Source: Vreelandella andesensis
GTDB taxonomy: Bacteria > Pseudomonadota > Gammaproteobacteria > Pseudomonadales > Halomonadaceae
DNA length: 32,290 bases
Reading direction: 5' to 3'
NCBI RefSeq assembly: GCF_003989795.1
Contig: NZ_RZHG01000030.1
Location: 1-32,290, forward strand
The notes beneath the pieces were generated by a model that saw only the letters and a program-made list of their open reading frames with translations, searched no databases and was not told the DNA's origin. The first letter of the stretch is position 1; each line of letters starts with the position of its first letter. Shown piece after piece: positions 9,034 through 18,202 of the stretch. A program made the translations under genes and the position numbers.

Positions 9034-12000
9034 CTAAGTGTCGGCACGGCTGGCTTGAAGCGTGCGGGTTAAAAGCGCACGCAGCGCGGCAGGTTTGACG
9101 GGTTTAAGCAGCAATTGATAACCCGCACGTTTGATTTCTTCTGCCACCGCTTCCGTCCGGTCGGCGGTAATCACAATGCCTGGCACGGCGCCCTCAAGGC
9201 GCTCACTGAGAGCTTCGAGGGCCATAAGGCCCGTGACTTCGTTGTCCAGGTGGTAGTCTGCCAAAATAGCATCGGGATCGCCGTCCATATTACGCAAAAT
9301 CGATTTTGCACCGCCGATGCTGGTCGCTGTGAACACCTCGCAACCCCAGCCGCTTAGCATGGCCGTCATGCCTTCTAAAATGAGCGTTTCGTTATCGATG
9401 CACACAATGCGGGTGCCTGCTAGCTTGTTTCCACTGCGCCGGTTCTGAGGTTCTTGATCCGCTACGGTCATCTCACGTGGGGCAACCGTGGGCACGCTAA
9501 CGCAAAACGCCGTTCCCACACCTACCCAGGAGCGAACCTTAATGGGGTGGTCAAGTACACGGCTCATGCGATCGGCGATTGAAAGCCCTAAGCCGAGACC
9601 TTTCTCGCTCTCTTTATGGCGGGAGACCTGATCGAGACGGCGAAACTCTTGGAAAATTTCCGTTAGCTTTGATTCAGGAATGCCAGGTCCGCTATCCCAT
9701 ACCTCAATAGAAAGCCGTCCATTTTGGCGGCGGCAGCCTAGTAGCACGCGACCTTCTTGGGTATAGCGGATCGCATTGGAAAGAAAGTTTTGTACAATCC
9801 GGCGAAGCATCTGTGGGTCGGAGTCTACCCATTGCTGCGTCGGCACAACGACGAGATCCAGCCCGCGGTCATCGGCCATTACTTCAAATTCGGCACGTAG
9901 AGGGTGAATAATATCCGCTAGTGCAAAATGGCTGCGTCGAGGTGTGAGGGCACCTGCATCAAGCTTTGAAATATCTAGCAGGGTGCCGAGCAGCTCTTCA
10001 GCGGCCTGAAGTGAGTTATCAATATGGCTGATGATACGTTGGGTATCGCTTGCAGTGACGTTCTGCATTAAGGCGGAGGTAAATAACCGAGCTGCGTTCA
10101 GCGGCTGTAACAAGTCGTGGCTGGCGGCAGCCAGAAAACGCGTTTTCGAAGCATTAGCATCTTCAGCCAACTGTTTCGCTTGGCGCAGTGCTTGCTCGGC
10201 TTCGGCGCGCACCCGGTTTTCCTGTCGCAGCGCCGCGTTAGCCTCAGAAAGTGCTTGTGTGCGCTCACGTACGCGCTCCTCAAGGGTTTCGTTGGTTTCT
10301 TTCAAGGCAATTTCAGCTTGGCGGCGCTCGGTAATATCTTGATAAAGCGCGAAGAAGCCTAAAATTGATTGGCTATCGCCAAAGTGGGGTGTATAGGTGA
10401 CCAACATATAGCGCATCGCGTCGTTAACACGCATCGAGACTTCAAAACTTACCCGTTCTCCTGTCAAGGTTCGCTTGACCCACGGCATACGCTCTTCAGC
10501 TTTTTTCACCGGTAAGACGTCTTCGTATCGCCGCCCAATCACGGCATTGCGATCTATGTCGAAAGCTTGTTCGTAAGCGCGGTTGGTGAACAGGTAACGA
10601 CACTCTTTATCAAAGTAAGCAATCAGCGCTGGCACATTGTCTGTGTAAATACGGATGTTGTTTTCAGAGCGAATCAGCGCCTCTTCGATACGCTTTTGCT
10701 GAGTAATATCCTGGTAGGTATAGACAAAACCACCACCAGGCATAGGGTTGCCCTGAACTTCTAGTACGCTGCCGTCTTGGCGATAGCGCACGTAGCGATG
10801 GGGCTGGCCTTCACGAATATTGTCCAGTAGAAGTTGGACGTGCTCTTCGGGATCGCCTGGGCCGTACTCGCCGTTATGAGCGTTGTAGCGGAAAATACGG
10901 TCCATCGGTGCACCTACCCGAATCAAATGATCAGGAAAGCGGAACAGCTCTAAATAACGTTGGTTCCAAACTACCAAGCGCAAGTTCTGGTCAACCACGC
11001 TAATGCCCTGATTGATGTTTTCAATGGTGGCTTGCAGAAGCGCTCGATTGAACTCTAAGACTTGAGAGGCTTCATCAACGATAGAGATGACATCTGAAAT
11101 GCCAATGCCGCGTCCCTGAAGTGCCGAGTTAACCACTATCCGTGCAGATGATGCGCCGAGTACTGAGGCCAGAAGGCGCTCTGTAAACTGGATAACGTCG
11201 ATAGACGCTCGCGAGCTATCTTCCATGGGTTTGCCTGCGCGGCGGGCGTAATCTTCAAATGCTCGGTTCACTTGGCTTGCACCCAAAAAGCGCTCACAAA
11301 GCACTTTAAGGTCACCAACAGTTGTGGCGCCGGTCCATGGGCGGTTTATGGATGTTTGGCGAGTTTCAACGCTATCAACAAACAGCGAGGCCTGAATACG
11401 TTCGACGACTCGCTGAGACGTTACCTGAGAGACAAAGATATAGCAGAATAAGTTGATGCCCAGCGACAGCATCACACCGTGGGTAAAGGGGTCTCCAAGA
11501 TTTAAGCCAAATAGCGTGGTGGGCGATAGCCAGTTAAGCCCGAGAGGGCCGCCCGCTAGCCACGTTTGAGGAAGCACACCTGCACTGATCATGGCGGGCA
11601 TTAATAGGCTGTATGCCCAAATCGCAAAGCCTGCGTTCATGCCAACGATAACACCAAGACGGTTACCACGTTTCCAATACAGTCCGCCGATGAGCGCGGG
11701 GGCAAACTGTGCGGCGGCCGCAAAAGAGAGCATGCCAATCGAAGCCAGCGAGGTGAATTCGCCAATCAGTTGGTAGAACCCATAGGCCATTGCTAAGACA
11801 GCGACAATGGTAAGGCGGCGTGCACGTAGTACCAAACGGCCATAGTCGCGGGCTTTGGTATCAAACCAGCGCAGCCTAAATAGTGCCGGAATCACAATTT
11901 CATTCGAAATCATGATGGAAACCGCCACTGCCGCCACAATCACCATGCCTGTTGCGGCAGAAAACCCACCAATAAAGGTTAATAGGGTCAGCCACTGCTG

Positions 12001-12975
12001 GCCGGAGGCCATCGAAAGCGCAAGCACGTAAGTATCAGGCTCAACCCCACTTTCAGAAAATAGCAGTAGACCCGCCGCCGCCAAGGGCACAACAAAAAAG
12101 GCGACCGCAAGTAGATAAAGAGGAAATAACCAGCGTGCTTTCGTAGCGTCGTCTGGGTGGATATTTTCCACTACTGCCACATGAAACTGGCGTGGCAAAC
12201 AAAGTATCGCAAGCATAGCAAGCAGCGTTTGTGCCCAGAAGCTTTGGCCAAAATCTTGATTGGCTAGCTGGCGTTGCAACTCCAGCTGACTTTCGGCGTG
12301 GCCCATCAATTCGCCAAGACCATCAAACATACCCCAGGTAACAAAAGCCCCAAGGACAACAAAAGCCAGCAGTTTTACCAAGGATTCAAACGCTACCGCG
12401 TGAATGAGGCCTTCGTGGTGCTCTGTGGCATCGGTGTGGCGGGTACCAAAAAGAATAGCGAAGATTGCCATGACAATAGCGACATAAAACGCCGTGTCGC
12501 CAAACAGCGGCGTATGAGTCATATCCGTTGCGTCGGTAAGAACGCTGAAGGTGGTGGACACCGCTTTTAACTGCAAGGCGATGTAAGGCAAGGTGCCAAT
12601 AAGGGCGACCAAGCTGGCAAATGCTGCAAGGGATTGGGTTTTGCCGTAGCGGGAAGCAATGAAGTCAGCGATAGACGTGACGTTTTGGTGTTTGGCAACG
12701 CGAATCATTTTAGTGAGAACGGGCCAAAACAGTAAAAACGTCAAGATCGGACCGACAAAGATGCTGGCAAATGACCAGCCAGCTGTAGCTGCTTGGCCTA
12801 CCGCGCCGTAAAACGTCCACGAGGTGCAGTAAATTGCCAATGCCAAACTGTAGATGACTGGCCGTCGGCGGCTAGCGCCGTGAGTACGTGCACGGCGATC
12901 ACCGAACCAGGCAATGCCAAACAACACCGCAATGTAAAGCAGTGATACCGCAACCAGCAGACCGCCGTGAAACAT
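9034..12975 (-). CDS. crbS: Hybrid histidine kinase with Na+/solute-symporter sensor domain, CrbS/MxtR type
   Basis: A 1313-residue inner-membrane sensor kinase. Residues 1 to about 500 form a multi-helix sodium/solute-symporter (SSS) domain, starting MFHGGLLVAVSLLYIAVLF. A linker and PAS domains follow (about 645-770 and 775-895), then a coiled coil (about 885-945), HisKA with H953 in SHDLLQP, HATPase_c (NAIRYTQEG, DSGPGIP, GLGLGLSIADRMS), and a C-terminal receiver domain (phosphoacceptor D1240 in LADYHLD, lysine in LLKPVKP). I chose the ATG at 12975, preceded by GGGGAG, over an in-frame ATG at 12990. CrbS-type kinases signal to CrbR to switch on acs. The convergent regulator and nearby acs and symporter genes fit this. 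Whether the SSS part transports, or only binds, its ligand cannot be told from sequence. Confidence 0.88.
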   Translation of the reverse strand: MFHGGLLVAVSLLYIAVLFGIAWFGDRRARTHGASRRRPVIYSLALAIYCTSWTFYGAVGQAATAGWSFASIFVGPILTFLLFWPVLTKMIRVAKHQNVTSIADFIASRYGKTQSLAAFASLVALIGTLPYIALQLKAVSTTFSVLTDATDMTHTPLFGDTAFYVAIVMAIFAILFGTRHTDATEHHEGLIHAVAFESLVKLLAFVVLGAFVTWGMFDGLGELMGHAESQLELQRQLANQDFGQSFWAQTLLAMLAILCLPRQFHVAVVENIHPDDATKARWLFPLYLLAVAFFVVPLAAAGLLLFSESGVEPDTYVLALSMASGQQWLTLLTFIGGFSAATGMVIVAAVAVSIMISNEIVIPALFRLRWFDTKARDYGRLVLRARRLTIVAVLAMAYGFYQLIGEFTSLASIGMLSFAAAAQFAPALIGGLYWKRGNRLGVIVGMNAGFAIWAYSLLMPAMISAGVLPQTWLAGGPLGLNWLSPTTLFGLNLGDPFTHGVMLSLGINLFCYIFVSQVTSQRVVERIQASLFVDSVETRQTSINRPWTGATTVGDLKVLCERFLGASQVNRAFEDYARRAGKPMEDSSRASIDVIQFTERLLASVLGASSARIVVNSALQGRGIGISDVISIVDEASQVLEFNRALLQATIENINQGISVVDQNLRLVVWNQRYLELFRFPDHLIRVGAPMDRIFRYNAHNGEYGPGDPEEHVQLLLDNIREGQPHRYVRYRQDGSVLEVQGNPMPGGGFVYTYQDITQQKRIEEALIRSENNIRIYTDNVPALIAYFDKECRYLFTNRAYEQAFDIDRNAVIGRRYEDVLPVKKAEERMPWVKRTLTGERVSFEVSMRVNDAMRYMLVTYTPHFGDSQSILGFFALYQDITERRQAEIALKETNETLEERVRERTQALSEANAALRQENRVRAEAEQALRQAKQLAEDANASKTRFLAAASHDLLQPLNAARLFTSALMQNVTASDTQRIISHIDNSLQAAEELLGTLLDISKLDAGALTPRRSHFALADIIHPLRAEFEVMADDRGLDLVVVPTQQWVDSDPQMLRRIVQNFLSNAIRYTQEGRVLLGCRRQNGRLSIEVWDSGPGIPESKLTEIFQEFRRLDQVSRHKESEKGLGLGLSIADRMSRVLDHPIKVRSWVGVGTAFCVSVPTVAPREMTVADQEPQNRRSGNKLAGTRIVCIDNETLILEGMTAMLSGWGCEVFTATSIGGAKSILRNMDGDPDAILADYHLDNEVTGLMALEALSERLEGAVPGIVITADRTEAVAEEIKRAGYQLLLKPVKPAALRALLTRTLQASRADT

Positions 12976-12988
12976 GTCGTCTCCCCAC

Positions 12989-13096
12989 ATTGAAGGCTTC
13001 GCCTAGCGACTATCTACCAATGACTGTTTACTAATGACTATCTACTAGCGACTATCTATTAGCGACCGTCTAATTGAAGGCCTCATTCTAGGCGAA
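12989..13096. repeat. 14-bp tandem repeat array (5 units) upstream of crbS
   Basis: Five contiguous 14-bp units, consensus about AGCGACTATCTAYT, run at 13005-13018, 13019-13032, 13033-13046, 13047-13060 and 13061-13074. The 9-mer ATTGAAGGC occurs on both sides (12989, 13073), exactly 84 = 6 x 14 bases apart. TTCGCCTAG (12998-13006) and CTAGGCGAA (13088-13096) form an inverted pair around the array. It lies in the 130-bp gap before crbS, in its promoter or leader. Confidence 0.85.
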
Positions 13097-13105
13097 AGAG
13101 GGGCT

Positions 13106-13636
13106 TTACGTCTGCTGCTCGGCGGCAAGTTGGCAAACGGTTGTTAATAACGGGGCGGTTTCCCGTAACGTGCGGCGCTCGCTTAATTCGGCGTCGCCAG
13201 TCTCAGTATTCAGGGGTACTAATTCGCGATGAGTGCAGTTCAATACATAAGGCTGAGTGGTCAGCACATCGGTATGGTGTCGTTCAAATTGATAGAGAAT
13301 AAACTCAGCAATTAACTCATCGCCAAGGCGGCGTGCGCGTACATTATCGCTATCAACGATGCTGAATTTGGTTGTCATTGGGTACGCAAAAGTCCACGGC
13401 CGCCACACGGCGCTAGACGTATCGCTGGAAATCACGATGGCGGTTTCCGGCAGTTGAGTTTGTTTGTGATCAAACCAAGCGTACTCCACCTGAATTTGAT
13501 ACCCCAGCATGCCCAAGCCACCAAAGACAGGCACAATCCATTTGGGCAGCCGTTTACGGCTAAGCGTTCTAAGTAATAAGCCTATCCCTGCGGCGGCAAG
13601 CCCCGCAAATACAGCGGCAATTAGATGCCAAATCAT
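13106..13636 (-). CDS. Small membrane-anchored protein of unknown function
   Basis: I do not recognise this 176-residue protein. It starts with an N-terminal hydrophobic helix (about residues 3-22, rich in Ala/Gly/Leu), then a basic patch LSRKRLPKW, a second hydrophobic segment (about 33-47), and a soluble, fairly polar remainder. AAGGAT before the ATG is a fair ribosome site. Two membrane helices with a large C-terminal domain are the simplest topology; the side of the membrane is not clear. Its place between the kinase and the symporter genes, all on the minus strand, suggests a role connected with the acetate or solute system. That is inference from context only. Confidence 0.65.
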   Translation of the reverse strand: MIWHLIAAVFAGLAAAGIGLLLRTLSRKRLPKWIVPVFGGLGMLGYQIQVEYAWFDHKQTQLPETAIVISSDTSSAVWRPWTFAYPMTTKFSIVDSDNVRARRLGDELIAEFILYQFERHHTDVLTTQPYVLNCTHRELVPLNTETGDAELSERRTLRETAPLLTTVCQLAAEQQT

Positions 13637-13656
13637 AAAATATCCTTTCTAAATGA

Positions 13657-13684
13657 CATCGGGCTCCCCTAAGGAAGCCCGATG
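13657..13684 (-). terminator. Hairpin between the symporter and the small membrane protein gene
   Basis: CATCGGGCT (13657-13665) pairs with AGCCCGATG (13676-13684) around a 10-base loop. It lies downstream of the symporter stop on the minus strand, with only a weak T-rich tail, so it may attenuate rather than fully end transcription into the next gene. Confidence 0.55.
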
Positions 13685-13741
13685 ATAAGTATCGATTCCG
13701 AATCTAATGGCCGTGTGCCAAAGAGAGGAGCCGATTATGAC

Positions 13742-15523
13742 TTAGTGATCGACCGCTAGACCAGCACCTTTCGGGTAGCGAACGCTTTCTACTAGATCTT
13801 GAATTTCCTGCGGAGGCTCTTCCGTTGCGCTAGAGACAGCAAAGGCAATCGCGAAGTTGAGCATTGCACCGATTGCACCAAAGGAGAGTGGTGAAATGCC
13901 CAGGATCCAATTATCTGGGGTGTTAGCCAGCATGTTGGTTTCGGGGACGAAGAACCAGCCGAGATAGGTGAAGATGTAAAGCAGGGTGGAGATCAGGCCT
14001 GCCAGCATGCCGCAAATGGCGCCTTTGCTGTTCATGCGCTTGGAGAAAATACCCATCATAAGCGCTGGGAACAGTGAGGCACCGGCAATACCAAAGGCAA
14101 GTGCAACGGTTTGCGCTGCGAACCCTGGCGGATTGAGCCCGAGGAAGGTAGCTAGAAGGATTGCGCCGCCCATTGATATCCGTGCTGCCAGCATTTCACT
14201 CTTTTCAGAGATCTTCGGGTTGATCATTGTTTTGATCAAGTCGTGACTAATGGCTGACGAGATAGCCAACAGCAGACCCGCCGCCGTTGAGAGTGCCGCA
14301 GCAATACCGCCTGCTGCAATAAGACCGATAACCCAGCCAGGCAAGTTGGCAATTTCAGGATTCGCCAGTACGAGAATGTCATTATTAACGGTCAGTTCGT
14401 TACCTTCCCAGCCGCGATCTGAATAGTCGACAGCATCATTGTACATTTGGACGCGGCCATCATTATTGAGATCGTTGAAGGCGATAAGCCCTGTTTCTTC
14501 CCACGTTCGTACCCACTCAGGGCGATCTTCGTAGAGAATCGGGTTGGTGGCGGCTTCTTCGTAGTTTTCCACTTGCCCTGCCATATCGGGGTATACGGTG
14601 GTAGCCAAGTTCAGGCGCGCCATGGAACCAACCGCTGGTGCGGTTAGGTATAACAGTGCAATGAACACCAGTGCCCAGCCAGCAGACCAACGTGCATCGG
14701 CAACTTTCGGTACAGTGAAAAAGCGGATAATGACATGCGGTAAGCCTGCAGTACCGACCATCAGCGATAGGGTAAATAGCACCATATTCAGCTTATTATC
14801 GACGTCCGCAGTATAGTCACGGAAACCAAGCGCATTAACGACTTCGTCCAACTTGGTCAGTAGCGGAATGCCGGACTCAGTATGGGTACTGAACATGCCG
14901 AACATCGGAATCGGGTTGCCGGTAAGCTGCATGGCAATGAACACTGCCGGGATAGTATAGGCGATGATAAGCACCACATACTGAGCAACCTGTGTGTAGG
15001 TAATGCCTTTCATGCCGCCGAAAACGGCATACAGGAAAACAATCAACGCTGCGATCCAGATGCCCCAGGTGTTGCTGACTTCCAAAAAGCGTGAGAAGGC
15101 AACGCCCGCACCGGTCATCTGACCGATAACGTAAGTAACAGAAGCAATGATCAAACACACAATCGCGACGAAGCGCGCTGTGTTGCTGTAGAAGCGGTCA
15201 CCAATAAAGTCGGGCACTGTGAACTTGCCAAACTTACGCAGATAAGGCGCTAGCAGCATTGCCAATATGACGTAGCCGCCGGTCCAGCCCATCAAGAAGG
15301 TGGAGTTCGCATATCCGCCGGACGCTAGTAGGCCGGCCATTGAAATAAACGATGCGGCTGACATCCAGTCAGCGGCAGTGGCCATACCGTTGGTGATAGG
15401 GTGAACGCCACCACCGGCGACGTAGAAGTCTTTGGTCGACCCGGCGCGTGCCCATATCGCAATCCCGATATAGAGCGCAAACGATGCGCCGACAAACAAT
15501 AAGTTAATTGCAAATTGGCTCAT
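13742..15523 (-). CDS. Na+/solute symporter large subunit, VC_2705-like (ActP-like, probable acetate/organic acid uptake)
   Basis: A 593-residue integral membrane protein of the SSS family, with the family core FYVAGGGVHPITNGMATAAD and GMKGITYTQVAQYVVLI. The pairing with a DUF4212 small subunit six bases upstream marks it as the two-component VC_2705-like subfamily rather than E. coli ActP, whose partner is a DUF485 protein. Acetate as substrate is inferred from the acs/crb neighbourhood; other small carboxylates are possible. A hydrophilic loop of roughly 75 residues (about 310-390) interrupts the helices and contains an EF-hand-like DLNNDGRVQMYND at residues 351-363. The C-terminus ends with a polar tail. 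Confidence 0.87.
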   Translation of the reverse strand: MSQFAINLLFVGASFALYIGIAIWARAGSTKDFYVAGGGVHPITNGMATAADWMSAASFISMAGLLASGGYANSTFLMGWTGGYVILAMLLAPYLRKFGKFTVPDFIGDRFYSNTARFVAIVCLIIASVTYVIGQMTGAGVAFSRFLEVSNTWGIWIAALIVFLYAVFGGMKGITYTQVAQYVVLIIAYTIPAVFIAMQLTGNPIPMFGMFSTHTESGIPLLTKLDEVVNALGFRDYTADVDNKLNMVLFTLSLMVGTAGLPHVIIRFFTVPKVADARWSAGWALVFIALLYLTAPAVGSMARLNLATTVYPDMAGQVENYEEAATNPILYEDRPEWVRTWEETGLIAFNDLNNDGRVQMYNDAVDYSDRGWEGNELTVNNDILVLANPEIANLPGWVIGLIAAGGIAAALSTAAGLLLAISSAISHDLIKTMINPKISEKSEMLAARISMGGAILLATFLGLNPPGFAAQTVALAFGIAGASLFPALMMGIFSKRMNSKGAICGMLAGLISTLLYIFTYLGWFFVPETNMLANTPDNWILGISPLSFGAIGAMLNFAIAFAVSSATEEPPQEIQDLVESVRYPKGAGLAVDH

Positions 15524-15529
15524 ACTGGC

Positions 15530-15790
15530 TTACTCCCCAAGGCCGAATTTTGCATCGAGCTTGTTCATTCTCCAGGCATAGAAGAAGATCAGCACGATGA
15601 AAGTGAGGATGGAGCCCTGCTGAGCGAACCAAAAGCCCAAGTCAGTCCCACCAACGGGAATGCCCGCTAATAGCGGACGAAAAAGGATGGCACATCCATA
15701 AGAAACGAACGCCCAAACGACCAAGCATCCAAAAATTAATCGGACGTTGGCTTTCCAGTATTCAGCAGCGTTGGATTTGTCATCTGCCAT
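15530..15790 (-). CDS. DUF4212 protein, symporter small subunit
   Basis: This 86-residue protein has two membrane helices (about residues 17-38 and 50-70), with the family pattern YWKANVRLI at the N-terminus and AWRMNKLDAKFG at the C-terminus. DUF4212 proteins are the small partners of VC_2705-like sodium/solute symporters, and the large subunit follows after six bases. GGAG precedes the ATG. It is the first gene of the minus-strand operon, so the promoter must lie in the long gap to its right. Confidence 0.88.
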   Translation of the reverse strand: MADDKSNAAEYWKANVRLIFGCLVVWAFVSYGCAILFRPLLAGIPVGGTDLGFWFAQQGSILTFIVLIFFYAWRMNKLDAKFGLGE

Positions 15791-16384
15791 TGTGGTGCTC
15801 TCCAGTTGTGATTTTTAGGGTTGGAAAGTTAACTCAGGATAGCGTGTGATCCATCAGGGCAACCCTTCATAGAAAAACGCTCTTTAAGTTGTCTACGATG
15901 ATTTAGTGCGATTAGACCCACTACCATGTTAATTAAGTTGCTCTACTGATTAATGGATCGGCAAGGTTTTATTCAGTGTCTTGATAAGTGTTTAACAAGT
16001 GTCACATGAATACCCTGTTTAGCCAGTGTTAATAGTGAGCAATAATCGCTAAAAATAGATCCCAGACTTTGGTATCAATAAGCTTTCAGAACGCATTGTG
16101 ATGTTTGTTTCAGAAAATAACTACTTGTTTTTGAACTTTTTTGCACATTTATATCTATATGATAGGACGATAGTCTATGGGTCGCTTAAAAGCAATGTTT
16201 GCTACGTTTAGCGAGTGGTATATTAAACGGCTAAGTTGGCAAGTCAATGTCGCTACTTTGGTCGCTAAACAAACGTCGTTACGACGTTAGCGGTATAGCA
16301 AAAGGTATTATAAAATACGTTGGTTAAAAAACAATCAAACCAAAAGCCATTCATGTTCTTTATCGCGATTAAGTGGGGTTACTC
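15791..16384. promoter_or_regulatory. 594-bp AT-rich divergent control region
   Basis: This is the longest non-coding stretch in the window. It separates the symporter operon (minus) from the DUF294/exonuclease-like operon (plus) and must hold both promoters. It is clearly more AT-rich than the genes. Within it I see a strong interrupted palindrome at 16263-16292, a -10-like TATTATAAA at 16306-16314, and a 37-codon open frame at 16177-16290 that may be chance. No riboswitch or RNA gene is recognisable. Confidence 0.6.
16263..16292. promoter_or_regulatory. Nested palindrome, possible operator
   Basis: AACGTCGT (16272-16279) and ACGACGTT (16281-16288) are complementary around a single T. Outside them CGCTAA (16263-16268) matches TTAGCG (16287-16292). 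The element sits about 15 bases before a -10-like TATTATAAA, where a regulator could contact RNA polymerase. The bound factor is unknown. Confidence 0.45.
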
Positions 16385-18202
16385 ATGATTGACGTTGATC
16401 TTTCCCAGTTGCCTTTCACATTAATTGATGATGAAGGACGCGACCACGTACGCCGCGGTATGGATATCGCCTATTTTGATCGTGATGAAATTATTATCGA
16501 GATGGGACAGGTGGGTGAGTCGGTATTTTTAATTCATAAAGGGGAAGTTGCTGAGCTGGATCCTACCTTACCAGCGTCTAGCGCGCGGATTGGGCACTAC
16601 ACGGCTGGTGATCTGTTTGGTGCTATTAGCATTCTAAATGGTAAGAGTCGTTACCGATTCCAAGCCGAGCAAGAATGCTTGTGTTATGTGATGCCTAAAG
16701 CGCTATTTACAAAGCTATGCCGCCACCATCCTGACTTCGAAAATTTTTTTAAACAGTCGCTATCGCACAAAGCGCGTTTGATGACTGAAAAACGTGCCGA
16801 AGGCGGCGTGACCATGGCCGGCTTTATGTTGGCTAAAGTCAGCGAATGCATGCGCGAACCTCTTATCATGGACGCGTCGACAGATATTGCTAGCGCGGTG
16901 CGTCAGCTCAACGATAGCCATGCAGACAGCCTGTTGGTCAAAACCCAGAGCGAATTTGGCATTGTCACTAAAACAGATTTGCTTAATGGCATCGTGCTGA
17001 ATAACTACGAACATAGCTCGCCCGTTGTAGACGTGGCCCATTTCTCACTGGTGACCGTTACCCCGAATCAATACCTGTTCGAAGCGCTGGTGTTGATGAC
17101 GCGACATAAAGTAACGCGCGTAGTAGTCATGGAGCAGGGGGAATTGAAAGGGGTGGTAGAGCTGACGGATGTGCTTAGCTATTTTTCAAGCCGTAGCTAT
17201 GTCGTTAGCTTACAAGTAGAGCAGGCCAATAGCTTAGATGCATTGGCGGCTGCCAGCCAGCGTACGCCAGAGTTGGTCAATGCGCTGATGGCGCAAGGAG
17301 TCAAGCTACGTTTTGCCATGGACCTGTTGGCGGCCTTGAATGGCCGAATCATTAACAAAGCGTGGTCATTTGTCATTCCTGAGCAGTACCACGCCCAAAG
17401 CTGCCTCATGGTCATGGGGAGTGAGGGCCGAGGTGAACAAATTCTGAAGACAGATCAGGATAATGGTCTGATTTTAGCCGATGATAGCGAATGGCCTTCG
17501 CTTGCCGACGATATGAATGCGTTAACCCAAACGCTGATTCAGCTCGGTTACCCACCATGCCCAGGTAATATCATGGTGTCTAACCCTGAATGGGTTGGCA
17601 CCGTGTCGCAATGGAAAAACAACATTGCCAAATGGGTAAGTGCACGAGATGGCGATAGCCTAATGAAGCTGGCAATTTTGCTGGATGCCCACGGGGTGGC
17701 TGGTAATCCACAATTACTAGATAGCGTGCGCGCGGCGCTGTTTGAACGTTGTTCCCGGGATGAGTTGCTGCTGTCATATTTTGCTCGCGCTGCGCTGCGT
17801 TTCTCAACGCCGCTGACGCTATTTGGCTCTTTAAAAAAGCCTCAGCACGGCATTGATATCAAAAAAGGCGGTATTTTTCCCATTGTTCATGGGGTGCGCA
17901 CAATGGCGCTCGAACGACGAATTAACGCCACATCTACCTTGGACCGTTTGGACGCTCTGGCAGAAGATGGCCGTCTTGATCGCCGTTTTGCTGACGATTT
18001 GGGCGAAGCGCTGTCGCTGTTTACCGAACTACGTTTAAAGCAGCAGCTTCAGTCAGCGGAAGCGTCAACTGAGCAGCGTAGTAACCGCGTGGTGGTGCAA
18101 GAACTCTCGTCCCTTGAACGGGATTTATTGCGTGAGGCGCTGCACATTGTAAAAGATTTCAAACAACGGCTCTCCCATCGTTATCATTTGGAGTATTCGT
18201 GA
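16385..18202 (+). CDS. cNMP-binding/CBS/DUF294 nucleotidyltransferase-like protein
   Basis: A 605-residue cytoplasmic protein. In order it has a cyclic-nucleotide-binding-like domain (about 10-125), two CBS domains (about 150-205 and 213-272, ending LKGVVELTDVLSYF), a DUF294 putative nucleotidyltransferase domain with GSEGRGEQILKTDQDN (G345-S346, D357, D359), and a DUF294 C-terminal helical domain. The G-S and D-x-D pattern is that of GlnD/GlnE-type nucleotidyltransferases and is intact, so it may modify a protein; the target is unknown. CBS domains usually bind adenine nucleotides, which suits control of the AMP-producing Acs pathway. I chose the ATG at 16385 over an in-frame GTG at 16373. 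Its stop overlaps the next start (GTGA), so the two products are probably made in step. Confidence 0.85.
   Translation: MIDVDLSQLPFTLIDDEGRDHVRRGMDIAYFDRDEIIIEMGQVGESVFLIHKGEVAELDPTLPASSARIGHYTAGDLFGAISILNGKSRYRFQAEQECLCYVMPKALFTKLCRHHPDFENFFKQSLSHKARLMTEKRAEGGVTMAGFMLAKVSECMREPLIMDASTDIASAVRQLNDSHADSLLVKTQSEFGIVTKTDLLNGIVLNNYEHSSPVVDVAHFSLVTVTPNQYLFEALVLMTRHKVTRVVVMEQGELKGVVELTDVLSYFSSRSYVVSLQVEQANSLDALAAASQRTPELVNALMAQGVKLRFAMDLLAALNGRIINKAWSFVIPEQYHAQSCLMVMGSEGRGEQILKTDQDNGLILADDSEWPSLADDMNALTQTLIQLGYPPCPGNIMVSNPEWVGTVSQWKNNIAKWVSARDGDSLMKLAILLDAHGVAGNPQLLDSVRAALFERCSRDELLLSYFARAALRFSTPLTLFGSLKKPQHGIDIKKGGIFPIVHGVRTMALERRINATSTLDRLDALAEDGRLDRRFADDLGEALSLFTELRLKQQLQSAEASTEQRSNRVVVQELSSLERDLLREALHIVKDFKQRLSHRYHLEYS

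Noticed and set aside
12989..13096. 14-bp repeats as a CRISPR array
   Set aside because: Units are contiguous with no spacers and far too short; this is a tandem repeat.
15981..15994. TTGATAAGTGTTTA as an ANR/FNR box in the divergent gap
   Set aside because: Only the left half-site fits; the right half does not resemble ATCAA or GTCAA.
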